Below, piece by piece: positions 9,694-18,944 of a stretch of 40,774 nucleotides of DNA. This DNA is from Bacteroidota bacterium (GTDB taxonomy: Bacteria; Bacteroidota; Bacteroidia; Cytophagales; Cyclobacteriaceae). The stretch spans positions 1-40,774 of the forward strand of contig QNXU01000268.1 of NCBI GenBank assembly GCA_003973485.1, read 5' to 3'. The first letter of the stretch is position 1; each line of letters opens with the position of its first letter. A program made the translations under genes and the position numbers. The notes beneath the pieces are model-generated. The model saw only the letters and a program-made list of their open reading frames with translations. It was not told the origin of the DNA and made no database searches.

Positions 9694-10878
9694 ATGGATT
9701 TAGGGGTAAATATAATCGGAGCATATCATTCTTCATTTGGTAAATTAGAAGGCGAGACTTTATACACGCTTTATGAAAAAGCAGCTAAAGGCGCTTTGCA
9801 AGATGCGGAAATTGAGGCAAAAGCCATTGATGGCGTGTTTGTAGGAAATTACAGTGGCGGAGCTTTCAATCAGCAGGAAAATATAGCTTCTTATGGTGTA
9901 AACGCTATTCCTGAATTACGTCACAAGCCGATGTACAGAACCGAAACAGCTTGTTCATCTGGTTCTTCTGCCATTCACATGGCTATTATGGCGATAAAAT
10001 CAGGCATGATGAAGCGTGTTTTAGTGGTCGGATTAGAGAAAATGACAGATTTGGATATGGCTGGAGTAACTGAAGCTTTAGCCTTGGCAACTTACTGGCC
10101 CGAAGAAGGTATCAAATCTGTAACCGCTCCTTGCATGTTTGCAGATTTGGCTAAAGGTTGGATGAAAAAATACAATTATTCTGAAGAACAACTCCGACCT
10201 TGGCTAGCCCAAATTTCTGCAAAAGCCTATACGAATGCTTCAGAAAATCCATTAGCCCAATTGCAAAAACCTAAATCAGCAGAAGAAATACTGTCATTGC
10301 CCGATGAAAAGAATCCGATGATATATAAGCCACTTAGATTACATGATTGCTCCTTAGTTTCTGATGGTTCTGCGGCTTTAGTGCTGGAAGATGCCAGTTT
10401 ATGTAGTGGGAAATCTGTTGCCATCAAAAGTTTCTATAGTGCAGCAGATTATTTGGATAGTTTCGGAAAAAATAAATCAGATTATTTTTTGGAAGGCGCA
10501 GCTTATGCAGTGGATAAAGCCTTAAAAGGAGCCGGTCTAAAAATCGAAGATATCAGCTTGGCAGAAGTACATGATTGCTTTACCATAACAGAGCTATTAT
10601 TATATAGCGCAATGGGAATCGCTCCTGCTGGGCGCGAGTTTGAAGCACTAGAAAGTGGTAAAGTCTATGCGAATGGAGCATTACCGGTAAATGTATCCGG
10701 TGGATTAAAAGCGAAAGGTCATCCTATTGGCGCAACAGGCGTTGGAATGCATGCCTATATCTACAAACAGTTGATGCAAAAAGCTTGGGGACATCAAATA
10801 AAAGATGCCCAAACAGGCTTAGTGGTGAATATTGGGGGCTCGGGCACTAGTAATGCGGTTTCGGTTTTGGCCCCCTAG
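9694..10878 (+). CDS. Thiolase family protein / acetyl-CoA acetyltransferase (SCP-x-like)
   Basis: 394 aa; ETACSSGSSAIHMA active Cys region, EVHDCFTITELL, GGLKAKGHPIGATG, GGSGTSNAVSVL. Confidence 0.93.
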   Translation: MDLGVNIIGAYHSSFGKLEGETLYTLYEKAAKGALQDAEIEAKAIDGVFVGNYSGGAFNQQENIASYGVNAIPELRHKPMYRTETACSSGSSAIHMAIMAIKSGMMKRVLVVGLEKMTDLDMAGVTEALALATYWPEEGIKSVTAPCMFADLAKGWMKKYNYSEEQLRPWLAQISAKAYTNASENPLAQLQKPKSAEEILSLPDEKNPMIYKPLRLHDCSLVSDGSAALVLEDASLCSGKSVAIKSFYSAADYLDSFGKNKSDYFLEGAAYAVDKALKGAGLKIEDISLAEVHDCFTITELLLYSAMGIAPAGREFEALESGKVYANGALPVNVSGGLKAKGHPIGATGVGMHAYIYKQLMQKAWGHQIKDAQTGLVVNIGGSGTSNAVSVLAP

Positions 10879-10937
10879 CACCCTAGCACCCTAGCACCCT
10901 AGCACCCAAAAGAGGGAACAGGCACAGATTTACTATA
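10870..10937 (+). repeat. C/G-rich dispersed repeat element (copy B) with 8-bp tandem repeat expansion
   Basis: GCCCCCTAGCACCC... contains CCCTAGCA x4 at 10873-10904 plus CCC, then AAAAGAGGGAACAGGCACAGATTTA. Contains the thiolase TAG stop. Confidence 0.8.
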
Positions 10938-11020
10938 GTTTTTTAATTTGACATAGAATAGATTTTTAAAACTATTTTGTTGTTGAACTATGAATAATAG
11001 TGATAAAATTAATTGTATTC

Positions 11021-11084
11021 TGCGAATCTAAATCTGTGAGTTATCCCCCTTTGGGGGATTATAGGGGGCTGGGGGTCAGGGGGC
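11021..11084 (-). repeat. C/G-rich dispersed repeat element (copy C, inverted relative to B)
   Basis: Minus strand GCCCCCTGACCCCCAGCCCCCTATAATCCCCCAAAGGGGGATAACTCACAGATTTAGATTCGCA. Contains the TGA stop of the 11076..12920 gene. Confidence 0.8.
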
Positions 11085-12920
11085 TTTTACAAAATCCGAA
11101 AAAACCTTCTTATGATGCTCCAAATCCAAATCAGGAGATACTGAAACTCTTGCAATATAATCCTTGTCAGATTCCTTAGTAGTTCCTTGTGTGGAAGTTG
11201 CAGGAATCGTCCAGTAACATCCTTTTAGCTGACCATAACTCACACAGTATTTACTTTCCTCAGGAATTTCCGTGATCATCATATTGATCAGTTTAAGATT
11301 TAAAGCCCTTTTATAGTTTTCTCTTTCTTCATCTGTATTTCCTTTGGTAGGAAGATCCAATGAAAAGACTGAAGGAGTAAAACCAGCATTTGCCAATTCT
11401 TCTGAAACGAAATTGATCTTAGCTGTAGGCAAAACTTCCTTGATATGATTTACAAACTCCCTTGTGTTTTTATAAGCATCCGCAATTCTTTGGTTCATGG
11501 AAGGCAATTGCTCTGCTAATATTTCAGTTTGCAGATCAGTAGCTTCATTGTCGCAAAGAATCAGATGCTTTTCTATATTTCCCATTAAGTCAGATGCTTT
11601 ATGATTTGATGAAACATAACCTGCTGTGCATTTTCCACCGCTTGGAAACTTAGATCCGCTTACATAAGAAATCACACGGATGTCGGAAAGAATCCCATCT
11701 TCGCTTAAAAATTGAATGTTCGGACAAAAGGTTTGATCTAAAATGAATACTGGATCAATTGCCTTTTCACCAGTTGGAGTTTTTCGCTCTTTACTAAGTG
11801 CGGCTCTTAATTGCTCCATATCCGGAACTTCCACTCTTGGGTTTGTTGGAATTTCCGCAATGATATAAGGCACAGCATTTTCTTGTGCTACACGATCTAA
11901 GACTTTATCCGTGCTTTGCACCATATCATTATCGCCATCTACAGGAAGGTCTAAGATTTCCACATTTGGAATACATGCTGCCACCCTTCTAGCTTGGTCA
12001 TTTGTTCCACCATAACAATTAGGGGGAACTATAATTTTGATTTCTTTTCCTGGATGATTTTGCAATGCCTCCTCAACTAAGCCCATCATGATGGCATACT
12101 GAATAGATAACCCACAATTACCCAATAAAGCTTTTGTATCTGCAGCTGTTATTTTTTTAATGGAATCTAAAACGGAAGCTTTATCTGATTCGAATTTAGC
12201 TTTGTCGTGCTTAGGTGGATTTTGACCTTGCAATAATTGTAAAGCAGCATAACAATTTTGAGGCGTCATGCTTATCGTTTCTCTTCTTCGCACATGCTGA
12301 ATTGCAGAAATGTAAGCTTCCTTTTCCTCAGAATTGACCAATAAAATACTTCCTAATTGGCTATGGATACTGAGATAAAAATCAATATTTTCGTTGAGCG
12401 ATACTTTTCCTATTTCATCATTTTGTGAAATAAAAATAGTGCTGCCGTCAAAGTCAGCAATGTCCTCTACTTTTTCAACTTGTTTTAATTCAAAATTGTA
12501 GTTATAAACAGATTTTACAGTCTCCAAATCAAAATAAGCAGGTAATTCACCTTTATAAGCAATTTGAGTCTTCTTTTTATCAAACAGGTTTTTTCTTAGT
12601 ACCGCTAAAATGGGAACTGTCCGGGATGAAAAACTGATGACCTGATCAGCTTTTAGGTTGTTAAGTTTAGCAATTCCCCATTCCAATACGGAAGATAAAG
12701 GATGACCTAATCGAATATAATCATAAGCTGTTGGCAGCTCACTTAGTTTGGAAGTATCTGCATCCTCCTGAGCATAAAGCTTTTCAAAGCGCTCCAAGAA
12801 TTCTGTTTTGGCTAAGTCTTCCTTATAAATATCCAATCTGTGGGTGGTTAATTTCAACCAATCTGATGGAACATTTTTTACTACATTATCTATATAATTC
12901 AGGGCTTTGCTATCGTTCAT
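11076..12920 (-). CDS. PLP-dependent Cys/Met metabolism (cystathionine gamma-synthase/beta-lyase-like) enzyme
   Basis: 614 aa; IIVPPNCYGGTNDQARRVAACIPNVEILDLP, VISYVSGSKFPSGGKCTAGYV (probable PLP-Lys region), long N-terminal extension. Confidence 0.72.
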   Translation of the reverse strand: MNDSKALNYIDNVVKNVPSDWLKLTTHRLDIYKEDLAKTEFLERFEKLYAQEDADTSKLSELPTAYDYIRLGHPLSSVLEWGIAKLNNLKADQVISFSSRTVPILAVLRKNLFDKKKTQIAYKGELPAYFDLETVKSVYNYNFELKQVEKVEDIADFDGSTIFISQNDEIGKVSLNENIDFYLSIHSQLGSILLVNSEEKEAYISAIQHVRRRETISMTPQNCYAALQLLQGQNPPKHDKAKFESDKASVLDSIKKITAADTKALLGNCGLSIQYAIMMGLVEEALQNHPGKEIKIIVPPNCYGGTNDQARRVAACIPNVEILDLPVDGDNDMVQSTDKVLDRVAQENAVPYIIAEIPTNPRVEVPDMEQLRAALSKERKTPTGEKAIDPVFILDQTFCPNIQFLSEDGILSDIRVISYVSGSKFPSGGKCTAGYVSSNHKASDLMGNIEKHLILCDNEATDLQTEILAEQLPSMNQRIADAYKNTREFVNHIKEVLPTAKINFVSEELANAGFTPSVFSLDLPTKGNTDEERENYKRALNLKLINMMITEIPEESKYCVSYGQLKGCYWTIPATSTQGTTKESDKDYIARVSVSPDLDLEHHKKVFSDFVKAP

Positions 12921-12999
12921 TATCTTCTTTTGCTATTAGATGTTTCCGTATAATACTCGTGTTATAAATAGATGTTGTCCTAATTTGTTTTTAGGTGCA

Positions 13000-13007
13000 C
13001 AAAAGTA
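13000..13007 (-). promoter_or_regulatory. Candidate -7 promoter element TACTTTTG for the PLP enzyme gene
   Basis: CAAAAGTA on + equals TACTTTTG on minus, matching the Bacteroidota consensus TAnnTTTG, ~80 bp upstream of the start. Confidence 0.42.
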
Positions 13008-13086
13008 AAACAATAAGGGGGAATGCAAAAATTGGACGATAAATGCACCTCCCTTCAAGAAAGTGTTCGCTCTCAAATGAGACTCG

Positions 13087-15690
13087 TTACTTTAACTTAC
13101 TCTTCAATTCATTCAACTTTAGTAAAGCCTCCACTGGTGACATAGAATTAATATCCAACTTATCCAATAAATCTTTTATTTCAGAAAGGACAGGATCAGC
13201 TTCGAACATATTGAGTTGATAATTATTTTTAGGAACTTCATGCATTTTGCGATTAGCTTTATCCCTGATTTTATCTTTCTCCAAATGATGCATAATTTCA
13301 TTTGCTCTCAGTACAACAGGATTAGGCATACCTGCTAAATGTGCTACATGAATACCGAAGCTGTGCTCACTTCCTCCTTTTTTCAGCTTACGCAAAAAGA
13401 TAATTTCACCATCTATTTCCTTGACCGATACATTATAATTTTTGATTCTTGGAAAATCATGGGCTAATTGATTCAATTCATGATAATGCGTGGCAAAAAG
13501 TGTTTTAGCTTTTGATTTAGGATGATTATGTAAAAATTCCACAATGCTCCAGGCAATGGAAACTCCGTCATAAGTACTGGTTCCTCTACCGATTTCATCC
13601 ATTAGCACCAAACTTCTATCCGAGAGATTATTTAAAATGCTGGCGGTTTCCGTCATCTCCACCATAAAGGTTGATTCTCCTTTTGAAAGGTTATCGGAAG
13701 CCCCCACTCTGGTGAAGACTTTATCCACCAAACCGATCTCCGCAGATTTAGCCGGCACATAGCATCCCATTTGTGCCATTAAAACAATTAAGGCTGTTTG
13801 CCTCAGCAATGCGGATTTACCTGCCATATTTGGACCAGTAATTATCATGATTTGCTGGCTGTCATTATCCAAGAAAACATCATTTGGAATGTATTCTTCA
13901 CCGTGAGGCAATTGCTGCTCTATTACTGGATGGCGACCTAATTTTATATCTAAAACGGTACTTTCTGATATTTGAGGTTTTACATACTCATTTGCTTTCG
14001 CTATTTCCGCAAAGCTTAGTAAGCAATCGACTTGAGCAATAATTCTGGCATTTTGCTGAATGGGACTGACAAAATCCATTGCGTTTTGCAATAGCGATTG
14101 AAAAATTCTTTGCTCTATCACTACCATTTTGTCTTCTGCGCCTAATATCTTTTCTTCATATTCCTTCAGCTCTTCTGTGATATATCTTTCCGCATTCACT
14201 AAAGTCTGCTTTCGAATCCATTCTTGTGGCACTTTATCTTTATGAGCATTGGTTACTTCCAAATAATAGCCAAACACTTTATTGTAGGCAACTTTCAAAG
14301 AAGTGATGCCTGTCTTCTCCATTTCTCGCTTTTGCAACTGAAGCAAATAATCTTTCCCGGAAAAAGCGATTTTCTTTAATTCATCTAAATCATGGTCCAC
14401 CCCTTCTTTAATCAGATTTCCCTGATTGGTGTGCAAAGGAGCATCTTCCATGAGTTGTTCATCAATTAATTCATATAAATACTCGCATGGGTTAATTTGA
14501 TTGGAAAGTTTTTTCAAGGCAGCCTCTTCAGATTCTTCCAGCGCTTTTTTCAAAGGCGCCATTAAGCCTAAAGCCTTTTTTAATTGATTCAATTCCCTCG
14601 GGTTCACTCTGCCGACTGCGACTTTGGAAATCAATCTTTCCACATCTCCCATAGATTTTAAAGATGTTCTTAAGCTTTCCGTCAAATCATTGTTTTTATG
14701 GAAAGCTTCCACAATTTGCAAGCGCTCTTCAATTACGGCTTTATCCTTAACGGGAAGCACCATCCATTTTTTAATTTGACGGGAACCCATAGGTGTTAAG
14801 GTCTTATCCAAAATTTGAATCAATGGAATACCACCTTCTTGCTGAGGATAAACCAATTCCAGATTGCGGATAGTGAACTTATCCATCCAAACATATTTCT
14901 CCTCTTCAATTCTTGAGATAGAGGCAATATGATCAATTTTCTTATGTTCGGTTTCTTCCAAATAATGGAGAATTGCACCGGCAGCTATAATTCCTTCTTC
15001 CAGACTTTCAATTCCAAAGCCTTTTAATGAATTGGTTTTAAATTGCTTGGTCAGCTTTTCATAGGCAAAATCATAAGCATAAATCCAATCTTCCAAATGA
15101 TGGACATTATAATCATCTGAAAATTTCTGGGAGAAATGTTCCCTAGCAGCTTTGGAATAAATAATTTCTGATGGATGAAATCCCTGCAATAATTTATCGA
15201 TATAGGATGCATTTCCCGAGGCAGTCATAAACTCCCCAGTGGAAATATCCAAAAAGGCAACTCCTAATGTGTTTTTAGAGAAATGAATGGATGCGAGATA
15301 ATTATTTCTGCCTGTTTCCAAGACATTATCATCAAAACTAACGCCTGGCGTGACTAATTCTGTAACGCCTCTTTTTACAATTCCCTTGACAGATTTCGGA
15401 TCTTCCAATTGATCGCAAATGGCCACTCTATGTCCTGCACGAACCAGTTTTGGCAAATAGTTATCCATCGCATGATGTGGAAAACCAGCCAATTCAATAT
15501 GGGAAGCAGAACCATTTGCTCTTTTGGTCAGAATAATATTCAGGACTTTGCTTGCCTTCACGGCATCTTCCCCAAAAGTTTCATAAAAATCACCCACACG
15601 AAACAGTAAAAGCGCTCCAGGATATTTGGCTTTTATCTGATTGTATTGTTTCATTAAAGGAGTTTCCTTTGCTTCTTGAGTCTTCGCCAT
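13087..15690 (-). CDS. mutS: DNA mismatch repair protein MutS
   Basis: 867 aa; [60 protein letters not shown] Walker [26 protein letters not shown]. Confidence 0.98.
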   Translation of the reverse strand: MAKTQEAKETPLMKQYNQIKAKYPGALLLFRVGDFYETFGEDAVKASKVLNIILTKRANGSASHIELAGFPHHAMDNYLPKLVRAGHRVAICDQLEDPKSVKGIVKRGVTELVTPGVSFDDNVLETGRNNYLASIHFSKNTLGVAFLDISTGEFMTASGNASYIDKLLQGFHPSEIIYSKAAREHFSQKFSDDYNVHHLEDWIYAYDFAYEKLTKQFKTNSLKGFGIESLEEGIIAAGAILHYLEETEHKKIDHIASISRIEEEKYVWMDKFTIRNLELVYPQQEGGIPLIQILDKTLTPMGSRQIKKWMVLPVKDKAVIEERLQIVEAFHKNNDLTESLRTSLKSMGDVERLISKVAVGRVNPRELNQLKKALGLMAPLKKALEESEEAALKKLSNQINPCEYLYELIDEQLMEDAPLHTNQGNLIKEGVDHDLDELKKIAFSGKDYLLQLQKREMEKTGITSLKVAYNKVFGYYLEVTNAHKDKVPQEWIRKQTLVNAERYITEELKEYEEKILGAEDKMVVIEQRIFQSLLQNAMDFVSPIQQNARIIAQVDCLLSFAEIAKANEYVKPQISESTVLDIKLGRHPVIEQQLPHGEEYIPNDVFLDNDSQQIMIITGPNMAGKSALLRQTALIVLMAQMGCYVPAKSAEIGLVDKVFTRVGASDNLSKGESTFMVEMTETASILNNLSDRSLVLMDEIGRGTSTYDGVSIAWSIVEFLHNHPKSKAKTLFATHYHELNQLAHDFPRIKNYNVSVKEIDGEIIFLRKLKKGGSEHSFGIHVAHLAGMPNPVVLRANEIMHHLEKDKIRDKANRKMHEVPKNNYQLNMFEADPVLSEIKDLLDKLDINSMSPVEALLKLNELKSKLK

Positions 15691-15709
15691 GCTTTTAGGG
15701 AAATGTTCT

Positions 15710-15717
15710 TAGTTTTG
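15710..15717 (+). promoter_or_regulatory. Candidate -7 promoter element TAGTTTTG for the TrmH-family gene
   Basis: TAnnTTTG match 21 bp upstream of the ATG at 15738. Confidence 0.45.
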
Positions 15718-15737
15718 CACTTCAAAGATGATAAAAT

Positions 15738-16298
15738 ATGAGGAAATTAGCCAATGAAGAATTAAATCGATTGGAAATTGATGAATTCAAAAAGGTCAAG
15801 AAAAACCCAATCGTTTTGGTGCTAGACAACGTCAGGAGCATGAATAATGTGGGTTCCGCCTTCAGAACGGGCGATGCCTTTTTAATTGAAAAAATTTATT
15901 TGTGTGGTATCACAGCTCAGCCTCCTCATAGAGAAATTAATAAAACAGCTTTGGGTGCCACTGATACTGTAGAATGGAAGCATTTTGAAAATACTTTGGA
16001 TGCTGTTGAAGATTTAAAAAAAGATGGCTACAAAATCATGAGTGTGGAACAAGCTGAAGATAGTTTGAGTTTAGAGAAATTCACTCCTGATCCGCATGAG
16101 AAATATGCTTATATTTTCGGAAATGAGGTATATGGAGTGGAGCAGGAAGTTGTGGATAAAAGTGATCATTGTCTGGAAATCCCTCAGTTTGGCACCAAGC
16201 ATTCTTTGAATATTTCAGTGAGTATTGGGGTAGTGCTTTGGCATACAGTCTTGGGCCCCCTAGCCCCCAAAGGGGGAAATCGCACAGATTTAGATTAG
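15738..16298 (+). CDS. TrmH/SpoU-family RNA 2'-O-methyltransferase, C-terminus extended by a repeat element
   Basis: 186 aa; LVLDNVRSMNNVGSAFRTGDAF, YIFGNEVYGV, SLNISVSIGVVLWHTV. The last residues GPLAPKGGNRTDLD are encoded by the GCCCCCTAGCCCCCAAAGGGGGA repeat. Confidence 0.95.
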   Translation: MRKLANEELNRLEIDEFKKVKKNPIVLVLDNVRSMNNVGSAFRTGDAFLIEKIYLCGITAQPPHREINKTALGATDTVEWKHFENTLDAVEDLKKDGYKIMSVEQAEDSLSLEKFTPDPHEKYAYIFGNEVYGVEQEVVDKSDHCLEIPQFGTKHSLNISVSIGVVLWHTVLGPLAPKGGNRTDLD

Positions 16299-16300
16299 CA
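16253..16300 (+). repeat. C/G-rich dispersed repeat element (copy D)
   Basis: GGGCCCCCTAGCCCCCAAAGGGGGAAATCGCACAGATTTAGATTAG; same core and same CACAGATTTA tail as copies B and C. Confidence 0.82.
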
Positions 16301-16343
16301 GTAAATAATGAATTTCATCAATTAATTTTGATGTAGCAATTGC

Positions 16344-16390
16344 CACCCCAATAATCCTCAAGGGAATAGTTCTCACGGATTTACTTTAGA
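16344..16390 (+). repeat. Degenerate copy (E) of the CACAGATTTA repeat
   Basis: CCACCCCAATAATCCTCAAGGGAATAGTTCTCACGGATTTACTTTAG parallels copy B GGGAACAGGCACAGATTTACTATAG. Confidence 0.45.
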
Positions 16391-16449
16391 ATTAAACAAA
16401 AATACTCATCACCACCTAAATATATAATATGCCAGAGGCACCAGTATTC

Positions 16450-16529
16450 GTCACCAGCGGGACGCTGGCGACAGGGTAAATTTTTCTTCTCTTCAATCAC
16501 TGCTCATCCGCTAGCGTCCCGCTAGTGGA
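16450..16529. repeat. Pair of inverted REP-like palindromes (BIME-like)
   Basis: 16450-16472 gtc-a-CCAGCG-gga-CGCTGG-c-gac and 16508-16528 CCGCTAGCG-tcc-CGCTAGTGG. In opposite orientations they share the core CCA(C)YAGCGGGACGCTRGCG. Confidence 0.7.
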
Positions 16530-16604
16530 AATTACTCCCTCCTCTGGAGGATTAGTTGCTTGCACTTCAAAAGATAAGAGGAGTATCGATAATAAAAGAC
16601 AAAT

Positions 16605-16663
16605 TTTCCTTTGCGAAAACTTAACGTCCTCCCGATAATTCGGGACAAGTTAGCGGCTTTGCG
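16605..16663. repeat. Composite repeat: CTTTGCG...-type intergenic repeat carrying a TCCCGA-TAAT-TCGGGA palindrome
   Basis: TTCCTTTGCGAAAACTTAACGTCC-TCCCGATAATTCGGGA-CAAGTTAGCGGCTTTGCG; palindrome at 16630-16645. Confidence 0.5.
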
Positions 16664-16675
16664 AGATTTAAGCTG

Positions 16676-16683
16676 TATCTTTG
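16676..16683 (+). promoter_or_regulatory. Candidate nadC -7 promoter element TATCTTTG
   Basis: TAnnTTTG followed by GCAGCC, 25 bp upstream of the TTG start. Confidence 0.5.
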
Positions 16684-16708
16684 CAGCCTTAATCAAATAG
16701 CTTAAACA

Positions 16709-17569
16709 TTGGCATATCAGTACTTAACCGAAGAAAATATTCAAACGTTTATTCAATCTGCTTTGGCTGAAGATATAAGGGAAGGTGATCATTCTTCACT
16801 GGCATCTATTCCTGCCGGAACACAGAATACTGCTCAATTAATTATTAAAGGAGATGGTGTTTTAGCAGGCATGGAAATGGCTAGACATATCTTTAAGGCT
16901 GTGGATGAAAATTTGAAAATTGAGTTTTTCAAGAAAGATGGGGATAATGTTAAAGCTGGAGAAATTGGATTGAAAGTTCATGGTTCTGCCATTTCTATTT
17001 TGAGTGCAGAGCGATTGGTTTTGAATTGTTTGCAACGCATGAGTGGAATTGCCACTTATACCTATAATTTAAATGAATTAATTAAGCATACTTCCACTAA
17101 ACTTTTGGATACTCGCAAGACTACTCCAAATTTCAGAATTGCCGAAAAATGGGCAGTAGCCATTGGGGGCGGACAAAATCATCGTTTTGGTTTATTTGAC
17201 ATGATAATGTTGAAAGACAACCACAATGATTTTGCTGGTGGTATTACAAAAGCCGTTCAATCTACTCAGGAATATTTAAAGCAACATAATTTATCGCTAA
17301 GGATAGAAGTGGAAACTCGCAATTTGGATGAAGTAAAAGAAGCATTAGCAGTTGGCGGAGTGGATGTGATTATGTTGGACAATATGGACATCCCAGAAAT
17401 GAAAGCTGCCGTTGAGTTAATCAACGGAAAATGCGAGACGGAAGCATCAGGTGGCATTACAGAAGATACGATAAAAGCCATAGCCGAAACGGGCGTGGAC
17501 TATATTTCAGTAGGTGCTTTAACGCATTCTTATAAAAGTTTAGACATGAGTTTGAAAGCTGTTTCCTGA
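16709..17569 (+). CDS. nadC: Nicotinate-nucleotide pyrophosphorylase (carboxylating), TTG start
   Basis: 286 aa; EDIREGDHSSLASIP, LNCLQRMSGIAT, LLDTRKTTPNFR, GGGQNHRFGLFDMIMLKDNH, EASGGI. Confidence 0.97.
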   Translation: MAYQYLTEENIQTFIQSALAEDIREGDHSSLASIPAGTQNTAQLIIKGDGVLAGMEMARHIFKAVDENLKIEFFKKDGDNVKAGEIGLKVHGSAISILSAERLVLNCLQRMSGIATYTYNLNELIKHTSTKLLDTRKTTPNFRIAEKWAVAIGGGQNHRFGLFDMIMLKDNHNDFAGGITKAVQSTQEYLKQHNLSLRIEVETRNLDEVKEALAVGGVDVIMLDNMDIPEMKAAVELINGKCETEASGGITEDTIKAIAETGVDYISVGALTHSYKSLDMSLKAVS

Positions 17570-17585
17570 AACCATAAAAATCGAA

Positions 17586-17593
17586 TATATTTG
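17586..17593 (+). promoter_or_regulatory. Candidate -7 promoter element TATATTTG
   Basis: TAnnTTTG 60 bp upstream of the YcxB-like gene. Confidence 0.45.
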
Positions 17594-17654
17594 CAGTCCG
17601 TTTGGGAAATCCCAAATTGAAAATCAGATTTTACACTATTAATATTTTGCAGCA

Positions 17655-18128
17655 ATGCTTGTTAAAACAAAAAAATATAAGCTGGATAACGGCACTTACA
17701 TCAAAACAGGATTAAAGAATATCGTAAAAGAACAGTGGTGGGTATTTTTAATTGCCTTGGCTATTTGTTCAGGTTATGCCTGGATTCCTAATATTTGGTG
17801 GTTTATAGGTTCTTTTATCGCTTTATTATTATACTTTCTTTTTTGGTTGATTCAATTTGCTGGAGTAACACAGCTTGATCAATACAAAATCCTTTTTGAG
17901 CGACTTTCCTATGAAATCAGTTCACAGCAAATTTTAATTAAACTGAATGCAAAGCAAGGCATGCCTATTAAATGGGATCAAATTAAAAATGCGAAAGTGG
18001 GGAAAAATGCCTTCACTTTAGTACTTTCTAAGGCACAATTTGTGTACCTTCCATTTAAAGTATTTAAAACAGAAAATGAAAAGAAATTTGTGGAAACCAT
18101 ATTGAAAAGGAAAGAATTGATTAAATAG
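17655..18128 (+). CDS. YcxB-like membrane protein
   Basis: 157 aa; two TM segments and a C-terminal ...WDQIKNAKVGKNAFTLVLSKAQFVYLPFKVFKTENEKKFVETIL typical of the YcxB-like domain. Confidence 0.6.
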   Translation: MLVKTKKYKLDNGTYIKTGLKNIVKEQWWVFLIALAICSGYAWIPNIWWFIGSFIALLLYFLFWLIQFAGVTQLDQYKILFERLSYEISSQQILIKLNAKQGMPIKWDQIKNAKVGKNAFTLVLSKAQFVYLPFKVFKTENEKKFVETILKRKELIK

Positions 18129-18172
18129 ATTCTTTAAAGCAATTACCAAATACATTTGAGTAATTAGCTGGA

Positions 18173-18282
18173 TTTTAGAATTTAAGATTGAATCTAAAAC
18201 TTTTCCAAAGATCGACATGGCAAAGAGCTAATCGATTAGATAATCATTAATCACTTAAAAAAAGACCAACTTTGGAAAAGTT
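18173..18282 (+). promoter_or_regulatory. Two overlapping inverted repeats upstream of purN (possible alternative leader hairpins)
   Basis: Hairpin 1: TTTTAGA (18173-18179) / TCTAAAA (18193-18199). Hairpin 2: AACTTTTCCAAAG (18198-18210) / CTTTGGAAAAGTT (18270-18282). The palindrome CTAATCGATTAG lies at 18228-18239. Confidence 0.35.
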
Positions 18283-18298
18283 CGGTTTTAAAGAAAAT

Positions 18299-18880
18299 AT
18301 GAACTCCACTAAGAAACTTGCCATATTAGCTTCCGGATCAGGCAGCAATGCAGAAAAGATCATCCAATATTTCAAGAGCAATAAAGAAATTGAAATCGTG
18401 GGGATTTTAACAAATAATGAAAATGCAGGGGTGACTGCCCGTGCGGAAAAAGCAGGCATTGCTTATCATGTATTTTCAAAATCAGAATTTGAAGATGGCA
18501 CTCCCGTTTTGGATTTTCTAAAATCTCATGATGTGGATGTGGTGGTTTTGGCAGGTTTTCTTTTAAAAATTTCCCCTAAAATAACAGCACAATATCCTGA
18601 TAGAATTATCAATATTCACCCTGCTCTTTTACCGAAATATGGTGGAAAAGGAATGTACGGACATTACGTGCATGAAGCGGTTATCAACAATCAGGAAACT
18701 GAAAGCGGTATCACGATTCATTTAGTGAATGATGAGTATGATGAAGGTGAAATTATTTTCCAAGCGAAATGCAGCATTCATCCGCAAATGGGCTCCAAGC
18801 AACTAAGCGCAAAAGTGCAGCAGTTGGAGCACCAACATTATCCTAAGGTTATTGAGGATTTTGTGGGGAAGCTTGATTAA
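18299..18880 (+). CDS. purN: Phosphoribosylglycinamide formyltransferase
   Basis: Listed ORF from 18272; probable start is the internal ATG at 18299 (MNSTKKLAILASGSGSNAEKII). HPALLPKYGGKGMYGHYVHEAV, GITIHLVNDEYDEGEII. Confidence 0.95.
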   Translation: MNSTKKLAILASGSGSNAEKIIQYFKSNKEIEIVGILTNNENAGVTARAEKAGIAYHVFSKSEFEDGTPVLDFLKSHDVDVVVLAGFLLKISPKITAQYPDRIINIHPALLPKYGGKGMYGHYVHEAVINNQETESGITIHLVNDEYDEGEIIFQAKCSIHPQMGSKQLSAKVQQLEHQHYPKVIEDFVGKLD

Positions 18881-18944
18881 AGCTTAATCAAATCTTTCAA
18901 AAACATTTTTCTTTCTTTTTGCTACTATGTAACAAGACTAAAAA

